A program made the translations under genes and the position numbers. This document shows, one piece after another, positions 36,301 to 44,238 of a DNA stretch of 64,000 nucleotides. Below the pieces are notes generated by a model. It was not told the origin of the DNA. It saw nothing but the letters and a program-made list of their open reading frames with translations, and ran no database searches. This DNA is from Agromyces atrinae (lineage in GTDB: Bacteria; Actinomycetota; Actinomycetes; Actinomycetales; Microbacteriaceae). The stretch's first letter is position 1. Each line of letters starts with the position of its first letter. The stretch lies in assembly GCF_013407835.1 (NCBI RefSeq), contig NZ_JACCBI010000001.1, positions 1,860,001 through 1,924,000 on the forward strand, read 5' to 3'.

Positions 36301-38879
36301 GCGACGAACTCGTCGTCGTCGCCACCGGTCGCGCCGCCCTCTACCTCGACCTCCTCGACAGCGCGCCCGAGACGATCGGGCTCGACGAGGTGCAGCCGGC
36401 GCACGAGATCACGCGCACGCTCGCGTCGGGCGCCATGAGTCACGGCGCCCTCGTCGCGACGGCGCACGAGGCCGTCGCGCACGGCACGAACATGGTCGGC
36501 GGCATGTCGAACTGCGGCGAGGGCGGCGAGCACCTCTCGCGCTACGGCACGATCCGCGGGTCGCGCATCAAGCAGTTCGCCTCGGGGCGTTTCGGGGTGT
36601 GGGCGGGCTACCTCGCCGACCCGATGCTCGAAGAGATCGAGATCAAGATCGGTCAGGGAGCGAAGCCCGGCGAGGGCGGCCAGCTGCCCGCACCGAAGGT
36701 CACGGTCGACATCGCGGCGGCGCGCGGCGGCACCCCCGGCGTCGAGCTCGTCTCGCCCCCGCCGCACCACGACACCTACTCGATCGAAGACCTCGCGCAG
36801 CTCATCCACGACTGCAAGGCCGCGCGCGTGCGCGTCGTCGTGAAGCTCGTCTCGTCGGAGGGCATCGGCACGATCGCCGTCGGCGTCGCGAAGGCCGGAG
36901 CCGACGTCATCAACGTCGCCGGAAACACCGGCGGAACCGGTGCCGCGGCCGTCACGAGCCTCAAGTACGCGGGCCGCTCGGCCGAGATCGGCGTCGCCGA
37001 GGTGCACCAGGCGCTCTCGGCGAACGGCCTCCGCCAGAAGGTCGTGCTGCGCTGCTCGGGCGCCCACCAGACGGCGAGCGACGTCGTCGTCTCGGCCCTG
37101 CTCGGCGGCGACAGCTTCGAGTTCGGCACGACGGCTCTCATGATGCTCAAGTGCGTCATGGCGAAGAACTGCAACATCAAGTGCCCCGCCGGCCTCACGA
37201 CGAACCCCGAGACGTTCGACGGCGACCCGCGCGCGCTCGCGCAGTACCTCCTCAACATCGCGCACGAGACGCGCGAGATCCTCGCGACGCTCGGCCTCCG
37301 CTCGCTGCGGGAGGCGCGCGGCCGCACCGATCTGCTGCAGCTTCTCGACCACCCGTCGAGCGTCGGCGAGCTCGACGTGCGCGCGATGCTCACGCACGTG
37401 CCCGAGAAGATCGTCGAGGACCCGATCTACCTCGAGAAGGACTTCTCGATCGACGACGCGTTCATCGAGCGTGTACGCGCGGCCCTCGTCGACGACGGCG
37501 CCGCGACGGTCACGATCGACGGCGTCGCCCTCGGCAACCGGCACAAGTCGGTCGGCGGGCAGCTCTCGATCGACATCGAGCGACTACTCAACCACGAGCT
37601 CTCGCGCGAGGCCGTCGCGGCCCTTCCGGCGGCGAGCGTCGACGACCGCGGACGCGGCTTCCTCGCCCCCGGGAGCGTGCGCATCGGCACGCACGGCTCG
37701 GCGGGCCAGTCGTACGGGGCATTCACCAACGACGGCGTCGTGCTCACGCACTCCGGCACGTGCAACGACGGGGTCGGCAAGGGCCAGTCGGGCGGCACGA
37801 TCGCGATCGTCTCGCCCGGCGGCGGGGCGACGGATGCCGGCGGCAACGTGCTCATCGGCAACTTCGCGCTCTTCGGGGCGTCGGGCGGGCGCACGTTCGT
37901 GCAGGGCCAGGCGGGCGACCGCTTCGCGGTGCGGAACTCCGGTGCGAGCGCCGTCGTCGAGGGCATCGGCGAGTTCGGTGCCGAGTACATGACGAACGGC
38001 GCGGTGCTCAACATCGGCGGCTTCGGCACGGGCCTCGGCAACGGCATGAGCGGCGGCTTCCTCTACCAGTACGACCCCGAGGGCCTGCGGTCGACGAACG
38101 TGAGCGTCGACTCGGTCGTCGTCACGGCGTTGACGGACGAAACCCACGGCGCCTACCACGAGGCGGCCGTCCGCCTCCTGCTCGAGTGGCACGTCGAGGC
38201 GACGGGCTCCCCGCGCGCGGCGGCGCTCCTCGCCGACTGGGCGACCGCGCGCGAGCACTTCTTCTTCGGCATGCCGCGAGCGCTCTTGCTCTACCAGGAC
38301 AGCGACGAGATCCTCGCGGCGAAGAGCCGGAAGGAGCTCCTCGAGGAGCTCGCGGGCGCCGTCGCGGCCGATACGCTGCACGCGTTCACGGCCGACTACC
38401 GTGCGAGCCGCCCTGTGCAGGGCGGCCGTGCTCCCGGATTCGGCGACGACGGCGGACTGCTCGCGTCGCTCGTGACGAGCTACACGGTGCTGAGCCTCGC
38501 GCAGGAGATCGCGCTCGCGCGCGTTCCCGATGCGACGGGCCCCGACGACCCGCGTGCGCAGCAGGTCGCGCGCACCCTCGTGCTCACCGAAGACTTCTTC
38601 GTGCGCCAGCGCGTGCAGAAGTACGCCCAGGGCGTGCTCGAGCGCTTCGACGACGGCGAGCTCGCCGCCCTCATCGCGCAGAAGCGTCTCGCCGACTACA
38701 AGAGCGCGCTCCGTCAGAGGAACGTTCGCGGAATCGACGCACCGGGCACCTACGGCTGGATCCTGTTCCAGAACGCCAAGAACGACGCCCGCCTCGGCCA
38801 CGTGCGCTTCGACGACCTGCTCGCGACGGCGGCGATCCCCGACCTCGCGCGGGCCGCGATGCAGGGGGTGGGCGGATGA
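33396..38879 (+). CDS. gltB: Glutamate synthase large subunit-like protein (enlarged)
   Basis: An 1827-residue GltB homologue; typical GltB has about 1500. GAGGAG lies five bases before the ATG. A 16-residue propeptide precedes the Ntn-amidotransferase nucleophile Cys17 (ESSDCGVGFI), with FHTRFSTNTEPHP and MMAHNGELNTDR in the glutaminase domain. The FMN barrel has ASGAMSHGALVATAHEA (about 1012) and GNTGGTGAAA. The [3Fe-4S] cysteines are Cys1253, Cys1259 and Cys1263, a C-x5-C-x3-C spacing where the family has C-x5-C-x4-C. The GXGXG domain ends near 1635 (HVEATGSPRAAALLADW), and about 190 further residues are unassigned. No gltD follows; the next gene is a diflavin reductase. Probable iron-regulated, role in glutamate synthesis or another amidotransfer not settled. 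Confidence 0.85.
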   Translation: MIRPTGLYDPTLESSDCGVGFITRRDGVPSHAVIDLGNEALCAIPHRGGMSSEGVGDGAGVSVDLSAEFFSGLVGRPLARGGFAVGNFFLPPDAAGDARARQLIAAVLEQSGLEVVAQREVPVDHSVARPAARALQLAIHQWIVVPAADVDLDDAANRALLAIEAAAYPDAGLVGLYPLSLSARTQVLKGRLNSNEVIPFFTDLVDPTHSVTTLYFHTRFSTNTEPHPTMAQPFRMMAHNGELNTDRKNRLSENALATARSRSIVRPPGQSDSSRLDQTLQSRVFDDGLDLVEAVVSLMPPAWENDRSLPGAVRDMLEYFSLYEEKNDGPAAVIFSNGDIVGARLDRLGLRPLRTVETAEYVCVSSEAGQIAFPPETILSRGRIEAGGMLYVDHRSGRVLRTREALVELAARRDYASLVREARVEIGALPASSVDLVDSPEPYTGDLPTAARFVAYSLNQESFRFMTDPMLQTGAERISAMGYGTAINALTDQEGGIAKYFSQRFAQVTNPPLDSIREADGMSLRVALGAKPRGGSERMTQIVVPSPILSHVDMVKLAEQSHTPFRRFAALYSPVVHDAAANEAALLAAIEGLCDDVEAFARTEGGIAVVSDRQVSRERAALPLVLVVAAVNQRLIEAGLRLRVSLVAESGQLPSSHHIAAALGFGAAAVYPLGVQVRAEEKYPGGVDASGMSPADAAFARFRKAAEKSLMKTMGRVGLCTVESYIGGEFFEPNYLDTRDPVLARYFPHLDAPVGGVGFAPIAQAVADWHARAIEVESETEIPLLGIFKERAEGAGHSYGTTAVRGFVDMTEEPLQFGAADDDSLRLLTLGRLEDAFGIDDDAYQNTSYGVLSPETIDAFHITPGYRAFVQTTAEERSRRPAALRDVLALPADVTFATTSADFAREIGPFHATGNNSILVRGLERRTRPDGVGLRLTGPLASDAARLDAFGEFLEFGFGTDIRSRHLDGDELVVVATGRAALYLDLLDSAPETIGLDEVQPAHEITRTLASGAMSHGALVATAHEAVAHGTNMVGGMSNCGEGGEHLSRYGTIRGSRIKQFASGRFGVWAGYLADPMLEEIEIKIGQGAKPGEGGQLPAPKVTVDIAAARGGTPGVELVSPPPHHDTYSIEDLAQLIHDCKAARVRVVVKLVSSEGIGTIAVGVAKAGADVINVAGNTGGTGAAAVTSLKYAGRSAEIGVAEVHQALSANGLRQKVVLRCSGAHQTASDVVVSALLGGDSFEFGTTALMMLKCVMAKNCNIKCPAGLTTNPETFDGDPRALAQYLLNIAHETREILATLGLRSLREARGRTDLLQLLDHPSSVGELDVRAMLTHVPEKIVEDPIYLEKDFSIDDAFIERVRAALVDDGAATVTIDGVALGNRHKSVGGQLSIDIERLLNHELSREAVAALPAASVDDRGRGFLAPGSVRIGTHGSAGQSYGAFTNDGVVLTHSGTCNDGVGKGQSGGTIAIVSPGGGATDAGGNVLIGNFALFGASGGRTFVQGQAGDRFAVRNSGASAVVEGIGEFGAEYMTNGAVLNIGGFGTGLGNGMSGGFLYQYDPEGLRSTNVSVDSVVVTALTDETHGAYHEAAVRLLLEWHVEATGSPRAAALLADWATAREHFFFGMPRALLLYQDSDEILAAKSRKELLEELAGAVAADTLHAFTADYRASRPVQGGRAPGFGDDGGLLASLVTSYTVLSLAQEIALARVPDATGPDDPRAQQVARTLVLTEDFFVRQRVQKYAQGVLERFDDGELAALIAQKRLADYKSALRQRNVRGIDAPGTYGWILFQNAKNDARLGHVRFDDLLATAAIPDLARAAMQGVGG

Positions 38880-40615
38880 CTCTCACCGCGCCCTTCCTCC
38901 CGGCCGATGCGCCGTTCAGCCCCGAGCAGCGGGCCTGGCTCATGGGGTTCCTCTCGGGTCTCGGCGCCCACGCCGCGGCGACCGACTCGGCGGAGACGTC
39001 GTCCGGGTTGACCGTCGACGTCCTCGTCGGCACCCAGACCGGCAACGCCGAGTACGCGGGTGAAGACGTCGCCGCCGCCGCCCGTGCGGCCGGCTTCGGC
39101 GCGAACCTCACCGCGCTCGACGACGTCTCGATGGAGCGCCTCGCCGCGATGACGACGATCGTCGTCGTCACGTCGACGTACGGCGAGGGCGAGATGCCCG
39201 ACAACGCCGAGCTCTTCTGGGAGGCGCTCGCCTCCGAGACCGCGCCCCGCCTCGAGAGTGCGCGCTTCGCGGTGCTCGCCCTCGGCGACAGCGGCTACGA
39301 CGGGTTCTGCCAGGCGGGCAAGCTCATCGACACCCGGCTCGAGCAGCTCGGCGCCGAACGCTTCGAGGCGCGCGTCGATTGCGACGTCGACTACGAGGAT
39401 GCCGCCGCCGAGTGGACCGCGAACGTCATCGCGCGTCTCGTCGCCCTCGCTCCCGATCAGGCCGGCTCACCGGCATCCGTCGCCGCACCCGTCGGCCGCG
39501 CGCGCTCGCCCTGGAATCGGAAGACGCCGTTCGGGGCCGAGCTCGCCGTCAACCGACTGCTGTCGAGCCCGACGTCGGCGAAGGAGATCCGCCACCTCGA
39601 GTTCGCGCTCGCCGAGAGCGGCATCGAGTACGCCGCGGGCGATGCGCTCGGCGTCGTGCCGCGAAACGATCCCGCACTCGTCGCCGCCCTCATCGAGGCG
39701 CTCGGCGTCGACGCGGGCGAGGCGACGCCCCACGGCGAGCTGCGTGACGCGCTCGTCGAGGCCTATGAGATCCGCACGCCGTCGAAGGAGCTCATCGCCC
39801 GCCTCGCCGACGACGACCCCGAGTCGGAGCTCGGCCAGGTCGTCGCCCTTGGGCAGAAGGAGACTCTCGAGGCGTGGCTCTGGGGCCGCGACATCCTCGA
39901 TCTCCTGCTCGGCACCCGCGTGCGCTGGCCGATCGGAGAGTTCGTCGAGCTGCTCCGCCCCCTGCAGCACCGCGCGTACTCGATCTCGTCGAGCCCGCTC
40001 GCGAGCCCCGATCGCATCCACCTCACGGTCGCGAGCGTGCGTTTCGACGGCGCGCACCGACGCCACGGCGGTGTCGCGTCGACGTTCCTCGCCGATCGCG
40101 TCGGCGCGGGCGAGACGGCAGGCGTGTTCGTCTCGCCCAACACGGCGTTCCGCGTGCCCGCCGACGATGCGGTTCCGATGATCATGGTCGGGCCGGGAAC
40201 GGGCGTCGCCCCCTTCCGCGCCTTCCTGCAGGAGCGCGCCGGGCGCGGGGCGCGGGGCCGTAACTGGCTCTTCTTCGGCGACCAGCACCGCTCGAGCGAC
40301 TACATCTACGAGGAGGAGCTCGAGACGTACCGGCAGGACGGCGTGCTCGACCGCCTCGACCTCGCGTTCTCGCGCGACCAGGCCGAGAAGGTCTACGTGC
40401 AGTCGCGCATGGCCGAGTCGGGCGCCGACCTCTTCGCGTGGCTCGAGGACGGGGCGCACTTCTACGTGTGCGGCGACGCGTCGCGCATGGCGAAGGACGT
40501 CGACGACGCCCTGCACGCGATCGTCGAGGTGCACGGCGGGCTCGATCACGATGGCGCGACCGAGTACGTCAACACACTCAAACGCGAGAAGCGCTACGTG
40601 AGGGACGTGTACTGA
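38876..40615 (+). CDS. CysJ/CPR-like NADPH diflavin reductase
   Basis: A 579-residue flavoprotein with the domain order of sulfite reductase alpha subunit. The flavodoxin-like FMN domain has LVGTQTGNAEYAGED (phosphate loop) and TSTYGEGEMPDNAE. The FAD domain has RAYSISSSPL. The NADPH domain has VGPGTGVAPFRAFLQERAG and FYVCGDASRMAKDV, ending in the family C-terminus KRYVRDVY. Its ATG overlaps the gltB-like stop (ATGA). No sulfite reductase haemoprotein is nearby, so its electron acceptor is probably the GltB-like protein or the haem-binding protein encoded next (inference). In ordinary glutamate synthases that electron role belongs to GltD, which is missing here. Confidence 0.9.
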   Translation: MTLTAPFLPADAPFSPEQRAWLMGFLSGLGAHAAATDSAETSSGLTVDVLVGTQTGNAEYAGEDVAAAARAAGFGANLTALDDVSMERLAAMTTIVVVTSTYGEGEMPDNAELFWEALASETAPRLESARFAVLALGDSGYDGFCQAGKLIDTRLEQLGAERFEARVDCDVDYEDAAAEWTANVIARLVALAPDQAGSPASVAAPVGRARSPWNRKTPFGAELAVNRLLSSPTSAKEIRHLEFALAESGIEYAAGDALGVVPRNDPALVAALIEALGVDAGEATPHGELRDALVEAYEIRTPSKELIARLADDDPESELGQVVALGQKETLEAWLWGRDILDLLLGTRVRWPIGEFVELLRPLQHRAYSISSSPLASPDRIHLTVASVRFDGAHRRHGGVASTFLADRVGAGETAGVFVSPNTAFRVPADDAVPMIMVGPGTGVAPFRAFLQERAGRGARGRNWLFFGDQHRSSDYIYEEELETYRQDGVLDRLDLAFSRDQAEKVYVQSRMAESGADLFAWLEDGAHFYVCGDASRMAKDVDDALHAIVEVHGGLDHDGATEYVNTLKREKRYVRDVY

Positions 40616-41580
40616 TGAGCGATCGCGACGAGCCCGGCGAGTGCCGCTGCGGGCATTCGGCGTGTCGGCGCGCACAGGCCGGCACCGGCAGGCGGAGCGA
40701 CCTCGAGGCGTTCCTCGGCGACGTCACCGGCCGGCGCATCTCCGGACGCGCGGATGACGTCGCCGCGTGCCTCTCGCTCCTCGAGTGCGCCGTCGCCGTC
40801 ACGTCGAACGGCGCCGCGATCATCAGTGAAGCGGGCCCCTACGTCATCCCGTCGTTCACGGGGGGCGCGCTCCCCTACCGCGAGAGCCACATCAACGTGC
40901 GCATGCACGCGCCGGGCCTGAGCGTCGCGATCGCGGCCGATGCCGACCCCGATGCGGGCCGCCCGGCGGCACTGCACCTCTTCGACGCCGCCGGCGCGAG
41001 CACGCACCGCGCCTACGCGACGTCGACGGGCGACGCGCTCGTGATCGACGGCATCGCGCGCGACGGAGGCCTGCTGCCGTCATCCCCCCGCATCGACGCC
41101 GAGCCCGTCTCGGCGACGCGCTGGGAGACGGGCGATCAGCTCGCCCACCTCGACTCGATCGTCGTCGACAGCGTCGACCGGCGGCGCCGACTCGCGCTCG
41201 TCGATCCGTCGGTCGCCCGTCGCATCGATCCCGGTGTCGTGCCTCTCGTGCTCTCGCACCTCTGCACCGTGGGCCTCGTCGTGACTTTCGGTGTGCCGAC
41301 GACCACTCTCGTGCAGCTGCACCGCTCGCGGCTCACCGCCGTCGAGCACCACGCCGGAACCGTCTCGATGTCGGCCGGATCGTGCACGGTCACGTATGAC
41401 CGCGCGAGCGCCGTCGAGTGCTGGGCGGTGCGCTCGCACGGCGTGCACGGCCCGACGACGAGCCTCGAACTCTACGACGCGTCGTGGCGCTGCATCCTCG
41501 TCGTGACGCAGCTCGGCATCATCGGCGAGGCCGCGCACTCGGCCTGGGAGCACCTCACCGACTCCCTCCCCGACGGCTAG
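40615..41580 (+). CDS. HmuS/HemS-like haem utilisation protein
   Basis: A 321-residue protein that reads as two degenerate HemS-type repeats. The first has AVAVTSNGAAIISEAGPY, HINVRMHAPGLSVAIAA and ALHLFDAAGASTHRAYATS. The second has LVQLHRSRLTAVEHHAG, VTYDRASAVECWAVRSHGV and GPTTSLELYDASWRCI. These line up with the family patterns for HmuS/HemS haem-binding and degradation factors (NxxAVxExxGPY; LQFFDAxGxAVHK; WVVRKPTxDGxVTSLELFDA). The start is Cys-rich (CRCGHSAC), perhaps a metal or Fe-S site not usual in the family. TGATG overlap couples it to the diflavin reductase. With the iron box this supports a haem or iron function. Family call is by eye and moderately sure. Confidence 0.62.
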   Translation: MSDRDEPGECRCGHSACRRAQAGTGRRSDLEAFLGDVTGRRISGRADDVAACLSLLECAVAVTSNGAAIISEAGPYVIPSFTGGALPYRESHINVRMHAPGLSVAIAADADPDAGRPAALHLFDAAGASTHRAYATSTGDALVIDGIARDGGLLPSSPRIDAEPVSATRWETGDQLAHLDSIVVDSVDRRRRLALVDPSVARRIDPGVVPLVLSHLCTVGLVVTFGVPTTTLVQLHRSRLTAVEHHAGTVSMSAGSCTVTYDRASAVECWAVRSHGVHGPTTSLELYDASWRCILVVTQLGIIGEAAHSAWEHLTDSLPDG

Positions 41581-41601
41581 CCCCTCCCCCCAGCTACAGA
41601 T

Positions 41602-41666
41602 CCGTCTCGGCGTCACGAATGTGCTGTTCGCGGGGCGCGAAGAGCACATTCGTGACGCCGAGACGG
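41602..41666. repeat. Long palindromic repeat, family 1, copy A
   Basis: Arms of 24 perfectly paired bases (41602-41625 and 41643-41666; CTCGGCGTCACGAATGTGCT type) plus five more pairs after one mismatch, loop of five. Differs from the other copies at GAAT/ATTC instead of GTTT/AAAC, a compensated change that keeps the stem. Lies between convergent gene ends. Confidence 0.85.
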
Positions 41667-41744
41667 GGGATGGAACGCGTGTTGAACGTCGAGCCGAACG
41701 CGGTCGCCGAGGCGATCAACGTCGCTCGGCGCGGCCCGGGAGAG

Positions 41745-42320
41745 CTACGGGCGGGTCGCCCCGAAGCCGGGGTAGTTCTCGGCGAGCGTCGGCGCGATCG
41801 CACCGTAGACGTCGTCGAACCAGGCCGTGAGTGGCGTCTCGGTGCGGAGCGCGGCGAGCGCCTCGGCGTCGACGAACTGCACGTCGGCGACCTCGTGCGG
41901 CGTGGGGACGGGCGCCGACTCGATGCGCGCCGTGAAGACGTGGTTGAACTCATGCTCGACGAGGCCCGACGTGTGGTCGTCGACCTGGTAGTACACGGTG
42001 CCGACCTCGACGAGGTCGGCGAGTTCGACGCCCAGCTCGTCGTGCGCGCGGCGGCGGACGGCGTCGGCCGGCGTCTCGCCCGGGAACGGATGACCGCATG
42101 CGGTGTTCGTCCAGAGCAGCGGCGAGTGGTACTTGTCGGCCGAGCGCTGCTGCAGCACGAGCCGGTCGTCGGAATCGAACGCGAAGAGCGAGAACGCGCG
42201 GTGCAGCGTGCCCGGCTTCGTGTGCGCGGCGAGCTTCTCGAGCGACCCGATCGGGTGTCCCTCGCGGTCGACGGTCTCGACGAGGATCTCGGGCTCTACG
42301 TGTTCGGCTTCCACGGTCAT
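41745..42320 (-). CDS. idi: Isopentenyl-diphosphate delta-isomerase, type 1
   Basis: A 191-residue Nudix-fold type 1 isomerase interconverting isopentenyl and dimethylallyl diphosphate. Active-site cysteine is in WTNTACGHPFPGET, the Nudix-like helix in RRRAHDELGVEL, and the glutamate region in EHEFNHVFTARIE. Metal histidines lie in LHRAFSLFAF and YHSPLLW. ATG at 42320 gives the family N-terminus. This completes the mevalonate route whose other five genes are 8.6 kb away on the same strand. A family 2 repeat begins 13 bases upstream of the ATG and must overlap the promoter. Confidence 0.95.
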   Translation of the reverse strand: MTVEAEHVEPEILVETVDREGHPIGSLEKLAAHTKPGTLHRAFSLFAFDSDDRLVLQQRSADKYHSPLLWTNTACGHPFPGETPADAVRRRAHDELGVELADLVEVGTVYYQVDDHTSGLVEHEFNHVFTARIESAPVPTPHEVADVQFVDAEALAALRTETPLTAWFDDVYGAIAPTLAENYPGFGATRP

Positions 42321-42332
42321 CCAGCCTAAGCG

Positions 42333-42423
42333 CTGTTCGCAATTCAGGCGGGCGACCGTGTCGCGGCCCGCCGCGGCCACCCGGCGATCACGACTCGCCG
42401 CTCCTCTCCTGAATTGCGAACAG
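42333..42423. repeat. Intergenic inverted-repeat element, family 2, copy 2
   Basis: Terminal inverted repeats of 16 bases, CTGTTCGCAATTCAGG at 42333-42348 and its complement at 42408-42423, 91 bases overall. Same ends and right flank (GGCGAGGGA) as copy 1 at 25027-25125, while the inner sequence differs more. Lies just upstream of idi and downstream of lysG. Confidence 0.8.
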
Positions 42424-42448
42424 GGGGCGAGGGAGAGAAGACAGAGGC

Positions 42449-43321
42449 TCAGACCCGCAGGGCCCGGCGCGCCTCGTCGGCGACGACTTCGGCGATGCGA
42501 TCGAGCAGCGGCGAGCGCAGGTTCCACTGCTGCCAGTAGAGCGGCACATCGGCGGGCGGGCCCCCGAGGCACACGAGCTCGCCCGACTCGAGCTCGGCGG
42601 TCGACTGGAAGCCCGGCAGCAGACCCCAGCCGAGGCCGAGCTTCACGGCCGTCGCGAAATCGTTCGACGCGGGTACGAAGTGCCGGGGCGGCGCAGCCGG
42701 GTCGATGCCGCGGCGCGCGAGGTAGACGTTCTGCAGCTCGTCGCGACGGTCGAACTGCACGACGGGTGCACGGTCCAGACCGTCATCCGCCTGCCAGCGC
42801 CGGACGAAGTCGGGGGTCGCGACGGCCTCGTACCGCATGACCCCGAGCGCGCTCACGAGACATCCCGCGACGGGCGTCTCCTGCGAGGTGACCGCGCCCA
42901 TGACGACACCCGACTCGAGCAGCCCCGCCGTGAAGTCCTGGTCGTCGCGGTGGAGGTCGAAGACGACCGGATGCTCCGCCGACAGCCGCGCGAGGGCCGG
43001 GAGGAACCACGTGCCGAGCGAGTCGGCGTTGACGGCGAGCGGGATCGAGACGGTGTCGTCGTCGCTCTGCCCGAGTTCGGCGAGCGCATCGTGTTCGAGC
43101 AGCGCGAGCTGACGGGCGAGACGCACGACCGCACGGCCCGCCTCGGTCGCGCGCGCCGGTTTCGAGCGCACGAGCAGCACGCGGCCGAGCTGCTGCTCGA
43201 GCGCCTTGATGCGCTGGCTGACCGCCGACGGGGTGACGCGCAGGCGGCGTGCGGCCGCGTCGATCGTGCCCTCGTCGACGACGACGGCGAGAGTGCGGGC
43301 GAGATCGACGGGAATCGGCAT
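42449..43321 (-). CDS. lysG: LysG/ArgP-type LysR family regulator
   Basis: A 290-residue LysR-type regulator. The winged helix reads LARTLAVVVDEGTIDAAARRLRVTPSAVSQRIKALEQ (split: GTIDAAARRLRVT then PSAVSQRIKALEQQLG). The co-inducer domain starts VSIPLAVNADSLGTWFLPAL, as in LysG and ArgP. It is divergent from lysE, the arrangement known from Corynebacterium, where LysG with Lys, Arg or His activates lysE. ATG at 43321 is preceded by TAGAGT; an AT-rich TAAT-N11-ATTA type element in the 71-base spacer is a plausible T-N11-A LysR site. Confidence 0.92.
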   Translation of the reverse strand: MPIPVDLARTLAVVVDEGTIDAAARRLRVTPSAVSQRIKALEQQLGRVLLVRSKPARATEAGRAVVRLARQLALLEHDALAELGQSDDDTVSIPLAVNADSLGTWFLPALARLSAEHPVVFDLHRDDQDFTAGLLESGVVMGAVTSQETPVAGCLVSALGVMRYEAVATPDFVRRWQADDGLDRAPVVQFDRRDELQNVYLARRGIDPAAPPRHFVPASNDFATAVKLGLGWGLLPGFQSTAELESGELVCLGGPPADVPLYWQQWNLRSPLLDRIAEVVADEARRALRV

Positions 43322-43380
43322 CGTAAGAAACTCTAATGGTTCGGAAGAATTATGAGCTGTACTGATGATGCGCGCCCGCA

Positions 43381-43386
43381 TAGCCT
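43381..43386 (+). promoter_or_regulatory. -10 box for lysE, leaderless
   Basis: TAGCCT, six bases before the GTG start of lysE. Lies in the spacer shared with lysG. Confidence 0.5.
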
Positions 43387-43392
43387 CGACCC

Positions 43393-44049
43393 GTGACCAC
43401 CTCCCTGCTCGCCGGCATCGGCCTCGGCTTCTCGCTCATCATCGCCATCGGCGCGCAGAACGTGTACGTGCTGCGGCAGGGCATCCGGCGCGAGCACGTG
43501 CTCGCCGTCGTGCTCGTCTGCGCCCTCTCGGACGCCGCGCTCATCGTCCTCGGCATCTCGGGCATCGGCGCGATCGTGACCGCCGTACCGTGGCTCGTCG
43601 ACGTCGTGCGCTGGGCGGGCGCGGCCTTCCTCGTCGGGTACGGCATCCTCGCGGCCCGCCGGGCGATCCGCGGCGGCGGACTCATGGATGCCGCGGGGGA
43701 GTCGCAGCCGTCATCCACTGCCTCGAGCCCGGGCGGAACCCTCGTCGCGACGCGCACCGCGACCCTCGGTTCGGTCATCGGCACGACCGTCGCGCTCACA
43801 TGGCTGAACCCGCATGTCTACCTCGACACGGTGTTCCTGCTCGGGTCGGTCGCGAACACGCACGGAGACGCGCGCTGGGTGTTCGGCGCGGGCGCGGTGA
43901 TCGCGAGCATCGTGTGGTTCGCGGCTCTCGGCTTCGGCGCCCGGCACCTCGGACGCGTGGTGCGCACCCCGCGCGCGTGGCGCATCGTCGACGGCGCGAT
44001 CGCGCTCATCATGATCACGCTCGGCCTCCTCCTCGTCATCCCCCACTGA
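43393..44049 (+). CDS. lysE: LysE/ArgO family basic amino acid exporter
   Basis: A 218-residue membrane protein with five to six helices. The LysE signature is at the N-terminus: GLGFSLIIAIGAQNVYVLRQGIRREHV (shown as GFSLIIAIGAQNVYVLRQG). ALTWLNPHVYLDTVFLLGS is the conserved second half motif. A hydrophilic central loop (about 95-118) separates the halves. It exports lysine and arginine when intracellular levels are excessive; regulation by the divergent LysG is expected. GTG start after a leaderless promoter. A family 1 palindromic repeat follows 36 bases after the stop. Confidence 0.94.
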   Translation: MTTSLLAGIGLGFSLIIAIGAQNVYVLRQGIRREHVLAVVLVCALSDAALIVLGISGIGAIVTAVPWLVDVVRWAGAAFLVGYGILAARRAIRGGGLMDAAGESQPSSTASSPGGTLVATRTATLGSVIGTTVALTWLNPHVYLDTVFLLGSVANTHGDARWVFGAGAVIASIVWFAALGFGARHLGRVVRTPRAWRIVDGAIALIMITLGLLLVIPH

Positions 44050-44085
44050 CCCGCGCTGGTCCGCCGCCGCCGCGCCCTGCCCTCT

Positions 44086-44152
44086 TCAGTCTCGGCGTCA
44101 CGTTTGTGCTGTTCACGGCCGTCGAACAGCACAAACGTGACGCCGAGACTGA
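44086..44152. repeat. Long palindromic repeat, family 1, copy B
   Basis: A 29-base-pair perfect stem (44086-44114 with 44124-44152) and nine-base loop, the longest stem of the family. Sits between the end of lysE and the ABC exporter genes. Confidence 0.88.
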
Positions 44153-44238
44153 GTTGCCGGGGGTCCATCGATCGGCGGATGCCGGGGTCGGCCGAGCGGA
44201 CTCTGGTCGGCGGGCACCGGCAGTGACACTCTTGAGCC

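Noticed and set aside
35174..40615. A very long plus-strand frame that would fuse part of the GltB-like gene to the diflavin reductase
   Set aside because: Its first 1230 codons are an out-of-frame reading of gltB (Arg-rich); only the last 579 codons are the reductase, which has its own ATGA-coupled start.
38876..40615. Calling the diflavin reductase a true sulfite reductase subunit (cysJ)
   Set aside because: No sirohaem protein or sulfate-assimilation gene is nearby, and operon context points to the GltB-like and HmuS-like proteins.
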